Assembly: GCA_026014485.1 (NCBI GenBank)
Contig: JAOZIE010000020.1
Span: 110,875 to 174,874 of the forward strand
From: Candidatus Bathyarchaeota archaeon
Lineage (GTDB): Archaea; Thermoproteota; Bathyarchaeia; Bathyarchaeales; Bathycorpusculaceae
Direction: 5' to 3'
DNA: 64,000 nucleotides
Positions 27,135 to 37,393 of this stretch are shown one piece after another. The position numbers were made by a program, and so were the translations under genes. Under the pieces are notes generated by a model that had not been told where the DNA came from, did not search any database, and saw only the letters and a program-made list of their open reading frames with translations. Within the stretch, counting starts at the first letter, position 1, and each line of letters opens with the position of its first letter.

Positions 27135-30011
27135 TTAATTTCCCGTTTTCTTCGGGTTAAGCATTTTCCTCAGGAACTGCCCCGTGAAAGAGTTGGAGTT
27201 TTGTGCAACCGCTTCAGGGGTTCCCTGAGACACGACTTCGCCGCCTGCCTCGCCGCCTTCGGGTCCGAGGTCTATGAGGTAGTCGCAGCTTTTGATTACG
27301 TCGAGGTTGTGTTCGATGACGTAGACGGTGTTGCCTTTCTCGACGAGTCGGTTAAGCACTTTTATGAGGCGCTTTGTGTCGTCAAAGTGCAGCCCCGTCG
27401 TCGGTTCATCCAGCATGTAAACCACGTGGCCCGACTTGTTTTTGCTGAGTTCACGGGTGATTTTGATGCGTTGGCTCTCTCCACCTGACAGTGTGGTGCT
27501 GCTCTGTCCTAGTTTGATGTAGCCGAGCCCCACATCCAGCAGTGTCTGTAGCTTCCGCGACAGGACAGGCATATTCTTAAAGAACTCCGCTGCTTCCTCC
27601 ACTGTCATGTCCAGCACTTCGGCGATGTTCTTGCCCTTGTAGAGTACGCTGAGGGTTTCTTTGTTGTAGCGTTTGCCCTCGCATTCGCTGCACTGCACGT
27701 AAACGTCGGGCAGAAAGTTCATTTCTATGCGTAAGACGCCGTCGCCTTGGCAGGTTTCGCATCTGCCGCCCTTCACGTTGAAGCTGAATCTGCCTGGGTT
27801 GTAGCCGCGTGCTCTGGCTTCTTTGGTTGATGCAAAAAGCCGCCTTATCTCGTCGAAGAGTTTCGTGTATGTGGCAGGGTTGCTTCGGGGGGTTCTGCCG
27901 ATGGGGTCTTGGTCGATAACTATGACGTTTCGGACAAAGGACGGCGACGTGAGGTATTCGTGTTTGCCGATCTTGTCCACGCGTTCCCCGAACCTCTGCC
28001 GCAGCCGAGGCATAACCGTTTGGTTCATAAGCGTGCTTTTGCCTGAACCCGAAACGCCTGTGATGCCGCAGAGTACCCCCAGCGGCAAGTTCACGGTAAG
28101 GCTTTTGAGGTTGTTCTCTTGTGCACCCGCCAAAACCATGAAGCCCACGGGTTTGCGCCTTTCAGCGGGGACCTCAATTTGCAATTCTCCGCTGAGGTAT
28201 TTGCCTGTTAAGCTTCGTTTATTCTGCATAATCTCCGCTGGAGAACCTTCGGCTACTATGTGTCCGCCGTGGACGCCTGCGCCTGGCCCCATATCCACCA
28301 GGAAATCTGCGTTCCGAATTGTCTCCTCATCGTGCTCAACGACAATTAGCGTGTTGCCTAAATCCCGTAGCCTATGAAGCGTGCTTATGAGTTTGGCGTT
28401 GTCGCGTTGGTGTAATCCGATGCTGGGTTCATCCAAAATATAGAGGACGCCCATGAGGTTGCTGCCTATCTGCGTGGCCAGCCGAATCCGCTGGGCTTCA
28501 CCGCCTGAAAGTGTCCGCGCCGCCCGTGAAAGCGACAGGTAACCCAACCCAACGTTCTTGAGGAAGCCTAATCGCTCGTTGATTTCCTTGAACACTTGCT
28601 TGGCAATTGCCATTTCCTTCTCGTTCAACTGTGAGGGCAGATTCTTGAAGAACTCGACTGCCTGATCAATCGGCAAATCCGTCACGTCGATGATGCTCCT
28701 ATCCAAAATCCGCACGGCAAGCACGACGGGCTGGAGCCGTTTTCCGTTGCAGGTGTTGCATACTCGGCTTTTCATGAATTTCTCGATGTCTTCTTTGCGC
28801 CACTCGCTCTCTGTCTGCTTGTATAGCCGCATAGTCTGTGGTATGACGCCTTCCCAGCCGTTGCGCATCCACATGTTGGCGCCGTTGGACCAGTTGCCGT
28901 TGAGGGGCTCGCGGTCGCCATAGAGTAAAACATTAAGTTGTTGCTCAGTGAAGTCTTTGATGGGCGTAAACAAATCGAAGCCGTATTTGTCGCCGACCAC
29001 CATGAGCTGCTGTGCCCGCCAGCTGAGTTCCATTTTACCGTAAACCGCCAAGGCACCGTTCATGATGGACTTGTTTTTGTCGGGTATGACTAGGTCTTCG
29101 GAGACCTCAGTGATTTCGCCCAAGCCGTGGCAGGTTGGGCATGCACCCCATGGCGAGTTGAAGCTGAACATGCGGGGCTCAAGGCTTTCAAAAACGATTT
29201 CGGGGTGGTTAGGGCAAGCGCCAAACGTGCTGTATATGGTTTCGCCTGCGAAGCGTTCCAGTTCCCGTTTCTTTTCTGCGTCTGCGTCGGCGGCGTTTAT
29301 AACAATCATGGTTCCTTTACCCGTCAGCAGCGCCTGCTCCACTGCTTCAGCGACGCGACTGCGTTCCTCATCGCTAACTGTGACGGTGTCTATGACCGCT
29401 TCTATCCAGTGCTTCTCGTAGCGCACCAGTTTCCCCTCGTCCTTGACAGATTCAGAGTCGTAGATTTTCTGGTCCACGCGGATTTTGGTGAAACCGTCCT
29501 TTTTGAGGTCGTCGAAGACCTGCTCATGGGTGCCCTTCATGCCCCTGATGACTGGCGCGAGGAAAACCAGCGTTTTGCCTTTTTCTGCCATGATGAGGCT
29601 GGCTATGTTTTCGGGGCTCTGTGGCTTAATGCTGCTCCCGCATTTGGGGCAGTGATGTGTGCCGATGCGGGCGAAAAGCAGGCGGAGGTAATCGTAGATT
29701 TCGGTGACGGTTCCGACGGTGGAGCGGGGGTTCTTGCTGGTGCTTTTTTGCTCAATCGAAATGGCGGGTGATAAGCCGTCGATTGAGTCCACGTCGGGTT
29801 TATCCATTAAGCCGAGGAACTGCCGTGCGTAGGCGCTTAGGCTTTCCACGTAGCGGCGTTGTCCTTCAGCGTAAATCGTGTCAAAGGCGAGGGTGCTTTT
29901 GCCTGACCCCGAAAGCCCCGTAATTACGATGAGCTTGTTTCGAGGCAGCTCCACATCTATGTTTTTGAGGTTATGCTCTCTTGCACCCTTGACAGATATG
30001 GAGTCTCTCAT
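27135..30011 (-). CDS. uvrA: Excinuclease ABC subunit A
   Basis: 958 residues, full length. Two ABC ATPase modules are present, with Walker [15 protein letters not shown] near residue 33 and [14 protein letters not shown] in the second half. Signature motifs are LSGGEAQRI and [11 protein letters not shown], and zinc fingers CPKCGSS, CPTCHG and CETCQG...CSECEGKRY are visible. It finds DNA damage and loads UvrB. It sits between uvrB (upstream) and uvrC (downstream), a complete excision set in one run of genes. Confidence 0.96.
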   Translation of the reverse strand: MRDSISVKGAREHNLKNIDVELPRNKLIVITGLSGSGKSTLAFDTIYAEGQRRYVESLSAYARQFLGLMDKPDVDSIDGLSPAISIEQKSTSKNPRSTVGTVTEIYDYLRLLFARIGTHHCPKCGSSIKPQSPENIASLIMAEKGKTLVFLAPVIRGMKGTHEQVFDDLKKDGFTKIRVDQKIYDSESVKDEGKLVRYEKHWIEAVIDTVTVSDEERSRVAEAVEQALLTGKGTMIVINAADADAEKKRELERFAGETIYSTFGACPNHPEIVFESLEPRMFSFNSPWGACPTCHGLGEITEVSEDLVIPDKNKSIMNGALAVYGKMELSWRAQQLMVVGDKYGFDLFTPIKDFTEQQLNVLLYGDREPLNGNWSNGANMWMRNGWEGVIPQTMRLYKQTESEWRKEDIEKFMKSRVCNTCNGKRLQPVVLAVRILDRSIIDVTDLPIDQAVEFFKNLPSQLNEKEMAIAKQVFKEINERLGFLKNVGLGYLSLSRAARTLSGGEAQRIRLATQIGSNLMGVLYILDEPSIGLHQRDNAKLISTLHRLRDLGNTLIVVEHDEETIRNADFLVDMGPGAGVHGGHIVAEGSPAEIMQNKRSLTGKYLSGELQIEVPAERRKPVGFMVLAGAQENNLKSLTVNLPLGVLCGITGVSGSGKSTLMNQTVMPRLRQRFGERVDKIGKHEYLTSPSFVRNVIVIDQDPIGRTPRSNPATYTKLFDEIRRLFASTKEARARGYNPGRFSFNVKGGRCETCQGDGVLRIEMNFLPDVYVQCSECEGKRYNKETLSVLYKGKNIAEVLDMTVEEAAEFFKNMPVLSRKLQTLLDVGLGYIKLGQSSTTLSGGESQRIKITRELSKNKSGHVVYMLDEPTTGLHFDDTKRLIKVLNRLVEKGNTVYVIEHNLDVIKSCDYLIDLGPEGGEAGGEVVSQGTPEAVAQNSNSFTGQFLRKMLNPKKTGN

Positions 30012-30101
30012 GAACGCAACCTTACTTTCGGGTTCTCTTGGGATTTAACCCTGTTTCAGAATGCCCCTTTTCAACTTTATTGCACAGATAATGTCATTTT
30101 T

Positions 30102-32051
30102 CTATGTTTTCTGCTCAGTTTTCAGCTTCAAAGCCAACGACTTCTCCAACTCGCGGATGGTGTCCCGTAGCTGAATTGCCTTCTCGAACTCCAGCCGCTC
30201 CGCCGCCGCCTTCATTTGCGCGTCAAGCTCAGCAATTCGCCGCCGAACATCCGACTTCGCCAAGTGCTTGATGCCCTTTATAGTGCCTTCCTTCTTGGAA
30301 ACACCTTTCACTATGGTTTTAGGCGTAATACCGTGCACCTTGTTGAAGCGCATCTGGAATTGACGGCGGTACTTGGTGACTTCCATGGCACGCTTGATTG
30401 ATTTCGTCTTAACGTCGGCGTACAGGATGACTTTCCCGTTCACGTTTCGTGCCGCACGCCCGATGGTTTGGATGAGGCTGCGTTCGTCCCGCAGGAACCC
30501 CTCTTTATCGGCGTCCAAAATGAAAATGGTAGCCACCTCAGGGATGTCTAAGCCTTCGCGGAGCAAGTTGATGCCGACAAGTATGTCAAAGTCTCCGACG
30601 CGGAGTTGCCGCACCAACTCTATGCGGTCGAGGCTGTCCACTTCGCTATGCAGATACCTGACGCGGAAACCCTCTTTGACAAGGTAGTCGGTGAGGTCTT
30701 CTGCCATCCGCTTCGTTAATGTTGTCACCAGCACGCGGTCGCCCCGCCCAATGGTTCTGTGCGCCTCAGCCATTAAATGCTGCATCTGCCCCTCAATCGG
30801 ACGAAGCTCCATCTCGGGGTCCAAAAGCCCAGTTGGCCGCGTAATCAACTCAACGGGGGCACCGCTTTTTTCCAGTTCGTACTCTGCTGGCGTTGCCGAC
30901 ACGAAGAGGGTTTTGCCCATTTTCCGCTGGAACTCCTCGAATTTGAGGGGTCGGTTGTCGATGGCGCTGGGCAGGCGGAATCCGAAGTCGACAAGGTTCT
31001 TTTTTCGGGCGTAGTCGCCGTTGTACATGGCGCGTGCCTGCGGGATGGTTTGGTGGCTCTCATCGATTATGAGTAGGTAGTCCTTGGGGAAGTAATCCAT
31101 AAGCGTAAACGGGGGATCCCCTGTGTTGCGCCCGTCGAAGTGGCGGCTGTAGTTTTCCATCCCCGAGCAGAAGCCTACCTCCCGAATCATCTCCAAATCG
31201 TAGTTGGTTCGTTGTTTAAGCCGCTGCGCCTCCAACGGCGGAAGTTCAGGTAACCGCCGCTCAAGCTCCTCCTCTATCTGTCGAAGAGCCCGCTTCTGCT
31301 TCTCCTCAGGAACCACGTATTGCCTCGCAGGGTAAAGCGTAACTGCGTCAAGGGCAACTTTTGTGTCACCCGTTACATGGTTAACTTCCTTGATTTTCCG
31401 CACGGAGCCACCTTCAAGCTCTACACGGAGAATGTCATCCTCGTAAGCGGGAATCACGTCGACCACATCGCCGCGGACGCGGAATCGTCCTGGCTCCAGC
31501 ACCAGGTCGTTGCGTTCGTACTGCATATCCACCAACGCGTTTATGAGTCTCTGCCGAGCCAACGGTTTACCCACCTTTAGGTCAACCGCGAGGTTGCGGA
31601 AGTCGTCGGGGTTGCCCAAGCTGTAGATGCAGCTTATGCTGGCGACGATTATGGTGTCGTTTCGGCTGACGATGCTGCTGACGGCGTGCATGCGCATCTT
31701 CTCTATTTGCTCGTTGACATCAGAGTCTTTTTCTATGTACATGTCCTGCGCGGGTAAGTATGACTCAGGCTGGTAGTAGTCGTAGAAGCTGATGAAGTAC
31801 TCGACGCGGTTGTGGGGAAAAAGTTCCTTGAGCTCCGCGTACAGTTGAGCCGCCAATGTCTTGTTATGTGCGATAATCAGGGTTGGCTTCTGGAGGCGGT
31901 TGATGACGTTTGCCATCACAAAGGTTTTTCCAGAGCCTGTGATGCCCAGAAGCGTCTGTTTATCCTTCGCCGAAAAGTTCTTCACTATCTCTTCAACGGC
32001 TTTTTCCTGCCCAGGCGAAGTCTGGAATGGCGCGGTCAACTGAAATTGCAT
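30102..32051 (-). CDS. uvrB: Excinuclease ABC subunit B
   Basis: 649 residues from ATG 32051, chosen because GGAGAACCC lies just upstream and MQFQLTAPFQTSPGQ is the family N-terminus; an earlier ATG at 32120 adds 23 unconserved residues. Helicase motif I is GITGSGKTFVMA, the beta-hairpin region is EYFISFYDYYQPESY, and further helicase motifs (DESH, SATPAEYE, GRAARN) follow. A C-terminal UVR domain interacts with UvrC. It opens the damaged duplex and directs incision. It is first gene of uvrB-uvrA-uvrC. Confidence 0.96.
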   Translation of the reverse strand: MQFQLTAPFQTSPGQEKAVEEIVKNFSAKDKQTLLGITGSGKTFVMANVINRLQKPTLIIAHNKTLAAQLYAELKELFPHNRVEYFISFYDYYQPESYLPAQDMYIEKDSDVNEQIEKMRMHAVSSIVSRNDTIIVASISCIYSLGNPDDFRNLAVDLKVGKPLARQRLINALVDMQYERNDLVLEPGRFRVRGDVVDVIPAYEDDILRVELEGGSVRKIKEVNHVTGDTKVALDAVTLYPARQYVVPEEKQKRALRQIEEELERRLPELPPLEAQRLKQRTNYDLEMIREVGFCSGMENYSRHFDGRNTGDPPFTLMDYFPKDYLLIIDESHQTIPQARAMYNGDYARKKNLVDFGFRLPSAIDNRPLKFEEFQRKMGKTLFVSATPAEYELEKSGAPVELITRPTGLLDPEMELRPIEGQMQHLMAEAHRTIGRGDRVLVTTLTKRMAEDLTDYLVKEGFRVRYLHSEVDSLDRIELVRQLRVGDFDILVGINLLREGLDIPEVATIFILDADKEGFLRDERSLIQTIGRAARNVNGKVILYADVKTKSIKRAMEVTKYRRQFQMRFNKVHGITPKTIVKGVSKKEGTIKGIKHLAKSDVRRRIAELDAQMKAAAERLEFEKAIQLRDTIRELEKSLALKLKTEQKT

Positions 32052-32203
32052 CAGGGTTCTCCGTGGATAACAAGTTAGGCTATTGACAAAGTTTTTTTGG
32101 TGTAAAAGGTTTTTCGGCACAAAAATCTCAATTTACTCGTGATTACGGGGCTGCTGGATGATTTGTTTTAATACTTCTAATGTTAAAGTGAAATTGAAAT
32201 CTG

Positions 32204-33073
32204 ATGATAGGCATTGTCTTGGCTTTGCTTTCTGCTGCGGCTTCAGGTTTATCTGTCATCTTGGTTAGACGGAACTCTGCCACCTCAAACGCCTTCAATG
32301 TCAGCTTAGTCATCACGGTGGTGGGCATGGTTATCCTCTGGCCACTTGCCATCGCCTTGAATGGCTTTGACGAAATCACCCTGACCGGTTTTGTGTTCTT
32401 CGCCGTGAGTGGGGTGCTCTCGCCCGGAATCATCAGGCTCCTGTACTATCAGGGCTTAAGGAAGTTGGGTGCATCCGTTAACTCCAGCGTGTACGCTGCT
32501 TACCCGCTGTACAGTGCGCTGCTTGCTGTTCTGCTTCTCGGTGAGTCTTTGTCAACTTCGAACATTTTAGGTATCGTTGTGATTTTAGTAGGCATAGTAG
32601 TCGCGGACCTAAGCATCAGCCGACCCAAAGGTCAAGGCGTTGTGGGGAGAAAAAACCTGATATTTCCCATACTCGCAGGCGTAACCTTTGGCGTTTCCCA
32701 CATCATCAGGAAATACGCTTTGAACCTGAGCAACACACCTGTTCTGGGCGTTTCCATAGCTTACGCGTTTTCTTTTCTACCGTTCATGCTAATGCTGCTC
32801 TCTTCAGATACAACGCGGAAGGGGTTGGCTTTGACGCAGAATTTTCGTTGGTTCTGGGCGGCAGGTGTCGGTCAAGCAGCGGCGTGGCTGCTGGCTTTCT
32901 ACGCGTTCAGTTTTGATCAGGTTTCAATCGTGACGCCCCTGATTTCGATTGAGCCGCTGTTTGTAGTTTCCTACGCGTTTTTGTACATGAAGAAACTGGA
33001 GTATGTGTCGCCTAAGCTTTTCGTGAGCATCGCCCTAACTGTTGTTGGGGTAGCACTTGTTATGTTAGGGTGA
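32204..33073 (+). CDS. EamA/DMT-family membrane transporter
   Basis: 289 residues with about ten hydrophobic segments in two homologous halves, the EamA layout (for example ALLSAAASGLSVILV and GEIL-like LGESLSTSNILGIVVILVGI near residue 120). It is a plasma-membrane exporter or permease for small metabolites; the substrate is not deducible. It has its own start 153 bases divergent from uvrB, and no partner gene is seen. Confidence 0.85.
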   Translation: MIGIVLALLSAAASGLSVILVRRNSATSNAFNVSLVITVVGMVILWPLAIALNGFDEITLTGFVFFAVSGVLSPGIIRLLYYQGLRKLGASVNSSVYAAYPLYSALLAVLLLGESLSTSNILGIVVILVGIVVADLSISRPKGQGVVGRKNLIFPILAGVTFGVSHIIRKYALNLSNTPVLGVSIAYAFSFLPFMLMLLSSDTTRKGLALTQNFRWFWAAGVGQAAAWLLAFYAFSFDQVSIVTPLISIEPLFVVSYAFLYMKKLEYVSPKLFVSIALTVVGVALVMLG

Positions 33074-33223
33074 AATGTCACGCCGTAAGGCGCAATTTAC
33101 CCTGAGTACCAAGCCGTTGCGGGATTACCTGAACCGTTGAATTGGCGCACGGTTTTTTTGGATGCTCCAACTTCGTTTTCAAACGGCTGTTTCTTTATAT
33201 TCAATGTTGTTTTCCCTTGACAG

Positions 33224-33235
33224 AAAATATATATG
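33224..33235 (+). promoter_or_regulatory. TATA box of the ablA-ablB operon
   Basis: AAAATATATATG about 105 bases before ATG 33337. The leader carries CGGAG nine bases ahead of that ATG. An osmotic-response element could not be recognised. Confidence 0.5.
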
Positions 33236-33336
33236 TGGTTAGCTATACCAATTGCTCAGTAGTTAACTAAACGAAAGCAAGTTTACTGGCTTTGGAACAG
33301 CCTCTAACTTACGCTTATTACTTCGGAGTTGTCGTT

Positions 33337-34671
33337 ATGAAAACTGAACAAACAAAAAAACCTGCCAGTCGTCAACAACTTGTCAAAAAAACCGCAATCA
33401 AACACATTTTAGATAGCAACTGGAGAGATTATCATTGGCAACTGGAAAACGCAATCAGAACAATAGGTGCCTTTGAAAAATTAACTGGAATCACTTTTTC
33501 TGAAGAGGAACGCAAAGAACTCGAGGAAACCATGAATAAATTTCCTATGAGTATAACTCCCTATTATGCTTCTTTGATAGACCGGGAAAACTACCGTAAT
33601 GACCCTATTTTTAAGCAGTCTTTTCCGAATCCTGCTGAACTTACAATTTCCAAATATGACATGACTGACCCTCTACATGAAGATAAAGATAGCCCAGTTC
33701 AGGGCATCACCCACCGCTACCCCGACCGCGTGCTCTTCTTGGTCAGTAACCGCTGCTCAATGTACTGCAGGCACTGCACGCGAAAACGCAAAGTCGGTGA
33801 CCCCGACCACATCCCTTCAAAGAAACAGATCGAGGCAGGTCTTAATTATATTAGGGAAAATCGGCAGGTTCGGGATGTGTTGCTTTCAGGCGGTGACCCC
33901 TTCTTGCTGCCTGATGCATATCTAGATTGGATACTCACTGAATTAAGGAAGATTCCGCATGTTGAAGTGGTTCGAATCGGCACGCGGACGCCTGTTGTTT
34001 TGCCCTACAGAATAACCGACAGACTCGTGAACATGCTGAAAAAGCATCATCCTTTGTGGCTGAACACGCATTTTAATCATCCGCGGGAGCTTACACATTC
34101 GGCTCAGGAAGCGCTACGAAAACTGGCCGACGCGGGGATTCCTCTGGGGAACCAGTCGGTGCTGCTTGCTGGCGTAAATGACTGCCCCCAAATCATAAAA
34201 AAACTTAACCAAAAGCTTGTCCAAAACAGGGTGCGCCCCTACTATCTGTTTCAATGTGACCTCTCTGAAGGGCTTAGCCATTTCCGGACCCCTGTTGGAA
34301 AGGGCATCGAAATCATCGAGAGTCTCGTGGGTCACACAAGCGGGTTCGCCGTGCCAACTTACGTTATTGATGCGCCGGGCGGAGGCGGAAAAATCCCCGT
34401 TATGCCCAACTATATTATCTCGTGGTCAACCAACAAGGTAGTTCTACGAAACTACGAGGGCGTAATCACCACCTACAAGGAGCCCGACAGCTACGAACCA
34501 ATTTTCTGTGACCGAAACTGCAAAGAATGCGTTCTGCAACTAAAGCTAGACGAAGCAGAAGAGCGGCCACCGATAGGCGTTGAGAAGTTGCTGGGTGACT
34601 CCGACGATGCCATATCGCTTATACCGCACGGAAATAAACGACTGAAGCGGAGAGAAAAAAAGGCTTCTTAG
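33337..34671 (+). CDS. ablA: L-lysine 2,3-aminomutase
   Basis: 444 residues from ATG 33337; GGAG upstream supports it over TTG 33292. The radical-SAM cluster is Cys140, Cys144 and Cys147 in [13 protein letters not shown]. The PLP lysine is in [15 protein letters not shown]. The two aspartates that read the lysine side-chain amine in lysine mutases are present in QCDLSEG and in DAPGGGG, so lysine rather than glutamate is the likely substrate. It makes L-beta-lysine, the precursor of the osmolyte N-epsilon-acetyl-beta-lysine. ablB follows after 11 bases. Confidence 0.93.
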   Translation: MKTEQTKKPASRQQLVKKTAIKHILDSNWRDYHWQLENAIRTIGAFEKLTGITFSEEERKELEETMNKFPMSITPYYASLIDRENYRNDPIFKQSFPNPAELTISKYDMTDPLHEDKDSPVQGITHRYPDRVLFLVSNRCSMYCRHCTRKRKVGDPDHIPSKKQIEAGLNYIRENRQVRDVLLSGGDPFLLPDAYLDWILTELRKIPHVEVVRIGTRTPVVLPYRITDRLVNMLKKHHPLWLNTHFNHPRELTHSAQEALRKLADAGIPLGNQSVLLAGVNDCPQIIKKLNQKLVQNRVRPYYLFQCDLSEGLSHFRTPVGKGIEIIESLVGHTSGFAVPTYVIDAPGGGGKIPVMPNYIISWSTNKVVLRNYEGVITTYKEPDSYEPIFCDRNCKECVLQLKLDEAEERPPIGVEKLLGDSDDAISLIPHGNKRLKRREKKAS

Positions 34672-34682
34672 TGTTTTGAAAA

Positions 34683-35192
34683 ATGCAGTTCAAAATAAGA
34701 AAGGTGACGGTTGAAGACATAAAAGAAGTGTACAGGCTTCTTGTGGCAAACAAACCCCTAGTTGGGTTAAACAGCCGATACACCTATTTTCTCCTCGCCA
34801 GAGACTTCTCAGACACCTGCATCGTCGCCGAGCACGACGGCGAAATAGTCGCTTTTTCATCAGGATATGTCCCACCCAAGAGACAGGGCACTTTTTTCAA
34901 CTGGGAAACCGTTGTCCACCCAAAACACCGCGGCAATGGGCTCCAAAAACTTTTGCTGTTGCAGCAAATCAAAATGGCCAACGCTACGTATCTTGAAGCT
35001 ACCGTGAACCCCTCCAACGAAGCATCCAAAAGAAGCTTCACCAAACTCGCCAAAATGCTAAACACCAAATGTGAAACTAAAATGCTTTTCAGCGAGGAAG
35101 ACTTCGAAAACGATGGACATGAAGCCGAAGTGCTATATCGGATTGGCCCAATTTCTAAAACTGAGTTAGACAGGCAATTGGCCTCTTTTTAG
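34683..35192 (+). CDS. ablB: Beta-lysine N-acetyltransferase (GNAT, EctA-like)
   Basis: 169 residues, a single GNAT domain with a shortened acetyl-CoA loop (VVHPKHRGNGLQKLLL). The segments GYVPPKRQGTFFNWETVVHP and EATVNPSNEASKRSF recall diaminobutyrate acetyltransferase (EctA) strongly. No ectB or ectC is near, while ablA is directly upstream, so acetylation of beta-lysine to the compatible solute is the more likely job. The ATG is 11 bases after the ablA stop, in one operon. Confidence 0.82.
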   Translation: MQFKIRKVTVEDIKEVYRLLVANKPLVGLNSRYTYFLLARDFSDTCIVAEHDGEIVAFSSGYVPPKRQGTFFNWETVVHPKHRGNGLQKLLLLQQIKMANATYLEATVNPSNEASKRSFTKLAKMLNTKCETKMLFSEEDFENDGHEAEVLYRIGPISKTELDRQLASF

Positions 35193-35226
35193 CGGTATCA
35201 CGTTTTATATCCCACCCGCGGATGGG

Positions 35227-35991
35227 TTAACGGGAAATTATTGCTGCCAGTGCAAGGGTTACTGCGACGAAAGGCAGCAACGCCAGCGGGCTGAAACCGA
35301 AAGCTGCTCCCACAAGGAAACAGCAAACGGCGCTTAAAACCAATGCTGACACGGTTAGATAGCTGCCTTTTCTGCTGCCTCTTTTGACTGGTTCTTTGGA
35401 CAATATGTCGCGGTAGAGCAGCTTACGGTTACGCACGAAGTTGTAAGTCAACGCCAACAGAATTGACCCCACAATAACCACCCATAACGCGTTGGTTACA
35501 GCTATAATCGCCGCTGTCGGCATGAAGGGCGTGAATCCTAACCAGTAAAGCCCCAGCCAATGGTGAGTCCACACAAAACGCAGACCAAAACCGATATGCC
35601 CACAAACAAAAGTAGCTTTTTGACATTTCGCAGGTCAGGTTCCTCCGAGGTCAACGCAGTCCACAGCTTAAAAGGCATGTAGCCGATGATGAGGTTTCCG
35701 AAAAAACCAAAGAAACTTTGATGCGTCCAGATGAGCCTCAACGATGTCCCGCAAGACGTTGCCTACGGCGTCACCCCACCCCGCGGCTGGACCAAACAAG
35801 AAGGAAAAAGCAACGGGGATACCGACGCCGACGCGCCCAAAATCCGCGTAACCGCCAAAAGCTGTGAGTCCATGAAACGGGAAAATAGAGCCAACATACA
35901 AGAGAGCAGTTAAAGCGGTGAGCGCTATCATTTTCGGGCTCTTCCACATCGAAAGTAAATCCCACATGTCAATCGCCTCCAAGAACATCAT
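35227..35991 (-). pseudogene. Multi-pass membrane protein (ECF S-component-like) broken by two frameshifts
   Basis: Three overlapping frames on the minus strand make one protein of about 250 residues. The first part (35991 to about 35710) has PKMIALTALTALLYVG and FGPAAGWGDAVGNVLRDIV. The second (about 35735-35540) begins near FFGFFGNLIIGYMPFKLW. The third (about 35575-35227) begins at LGFTPFMPTAAIIAV. Junctions fall near a T-rich run (about 35700-35720) and near 35535-35545. The pattern of helices and the GDxxG and FGNxxIGY segments resemble substrate-binding components of ECF transporters. It is either a decayed gene or carries assembly errors. Confidence 0.65.
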
Positions 35992-36070
35992 AAATGAGGC
36001 TTAAAAAATTGACCACGCCGTCGCTTTGTGTTGCTCATGTATTTACTGTCTCTTCTTAGTGTCCGAGTTT

Positions 36071-36775
36071 CTATGTTTTGATATTGCGGTATCTGACGAC
36101 CTTTAAGTTTTTGAGGTGTTTTTCGTTTTTCTGGGCATATTGAGTAATCTGAAGCCAAGTTTTCCAACTGAAATCCCATTTGCTTTGTCCAATTCTTTTC
36201 CTGCATGGAATGGGTATTTCAGCTACATTCATTCTCTTTTTTGCCATTTCCACTTCCATCTCAGTTTCTATGAAAAAGTTGCTTGACTTCAAATCCAGTT
36301 TTTCCCAGATGCTTCTTTTCATTACTCTCATGCCTGTTATGGGTTCAGTGGTCTCAAACTTGCCGTAATAGAACTTTTTGAACAAAAAGGGAAACAACTG
36401 ATAATGAAGAAAAGTGTGCACTGAATCCGTAGACCCCTCTCTGTTCAAGAGTCTGGATGCAACTACAACATCATATTTTTTAGCTAGCCTTTGCATCGTA
36501 GGTAAATACTTCGGTGGATAAGTTCCATCAGCATCTAAGAATGCAATGAACTCGCCTTTTGAATTCTTGACTCCTGTAGCCATGGCAATGCCCTTACCCA
36601 TCCGCTTCTCAATAACTATCTCAGCACCCAACCTTTTCGCGTTTTCAATGGTCTTGTCGGTTGAGAGACCATCTACAACCAGAACTTCCTTTTCAATGTT
36701 CAACTTGTTAATTTCACTTAACGTCTCTAAAATGCCGTCTTCCTCGTTCAAGGTGGGAAGTATTATGCTAAGCAT
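36071..36775 (-). CDS. Family 2 glycosyltransferase (dolichol-phosphate mannosyltransferase-like)
   Basis: 234 residues. The GT-A fold has SIILPTLNEEDGI, VVDGLSTDKT, the metal-binding DADGTYPPKYL and a later EVEMAKKRMNVAEIPI block typical of polyprenol-phosphate sugar synthases. There is no C-terminal membrane domain. It probably loads a sugar onto a lipid carrier for glycoprotein or lipid glycosylation at the cytoplasmic face; the sugar is unknown. The neighbours on both sides are unrelated. Confidence 0.87.
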   Translation of the reverse strand: MLSIILPTLNEEDGILETLSEINKLNIEKEVLVVDGLSTDKTIENAKRLGAEIVIEKRMGKGIAMATGVKNSKGEFIAFLDADGTYPPKYLPTMQRLAKKYDVVVASRLLNREGSTDSVHTFLHYQLFPFLFKKFYYGKFETTEPITGMRVMKRSIWEKLDLKSSNFFIETEMEVEMAKKRMNVAEIPIPCRKRIGQSKWDFSWKTWLQITQYAQKNEKHLKNLKVVRYRNIKT

Positions 36776-37154
36776 CAGTTTTACCGCGTTGAGATAGTGA
36801 CTGGAATTAGTTAACCGTGCCGCTTAATAAAGAACGCGAGTTAATTCCAGAATGCCTCAGCACGATCTAAGTAAATTAACGAAAAAGCTCGGCTGGTAAA
36901 TAGCCGATTTGCCAGTTTTTCTACGCTGTTTGTTCATTCCCACAAAATGTTTGTCCACCGTAATCCCTTCTCTCTTCAACCAAGTTAGTCAACTTAGTTT
37001 TTAATCTTTAGGAAAACAACATGTTACTTCAAAGACACCTTGCTTTAGAGGTAGTTTCTCCAACGTTTTTGAACAAAAAATCAACAAATTGACCCCCTTG
37101 AGGCGATAGGTAAAATTATATCTGATGGCTTTCACTATGAAGCGACCGCATGTT
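36776..37154. promoter_or_regulatory. Intergenic region with tRNA promoter
   Basis: 379 bases. AAATTATATC at 37113-37122 lies 33-42 bases before the tRNA-Arg(TCT) 5' end and is its likely TATA box. Nothing else was recognised. Confidence 0.5.
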
Positions 37155-37254
37155 GGGTCCGTGGCGCAGTACGGATAGCGCGTCAGCCTTCTAACACCCG
37201 CTTCGGGTGGGAGACAGCTGAAAGTCATGGGTTCAAATCCCATCGGACCCGCCA
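37155..37254 (+). tRNA. tRNA-Arg (anticodon TCT) with a 22-base intron and encoded CCA
   Basis: Acceptor GGGTCCG (37155-37161) pairs with CGGACCC (37244-37250). D-stem GCGC/GCGC and T-arm ATGGG-TTCAAAT-CCCAT are perfect. The anticodon stem is TCAGC (37183-37187) with GCTGA (37217-37221). The loop CTTCTA is interrupted after base 37 by an intron at 37194-37215, containing its own ACCCG...CGGGT hairpin, and ends with A38. This is the canonical archaeal intron site. G discriminator is 37251 and CCA 37252-37254. It reads AGA codons. Confidence 0.93.
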
Positions 37255-37393
37255 AACTTAACCACAGTGTTTTCTTTGCACAACATTCGCTTGCGGAAAG
37301 ATAAAACCTGCTCAGCGCCCAATTTGCGCCCTAAAAATGAAAGACGGTTTAGTGGTTGGTAAAGAAAATGTAGCTGCCCTTTTTGGTTTGGAG

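Noticed and set aside
37001..37255. Minus-strand 84-residue frame containing MGFEPMT
   Set aside because: It is the antisense of the tRNA-Arg(TCT) T-arm; this peptide is a well-known artefact of ORF calling over tRNAs.
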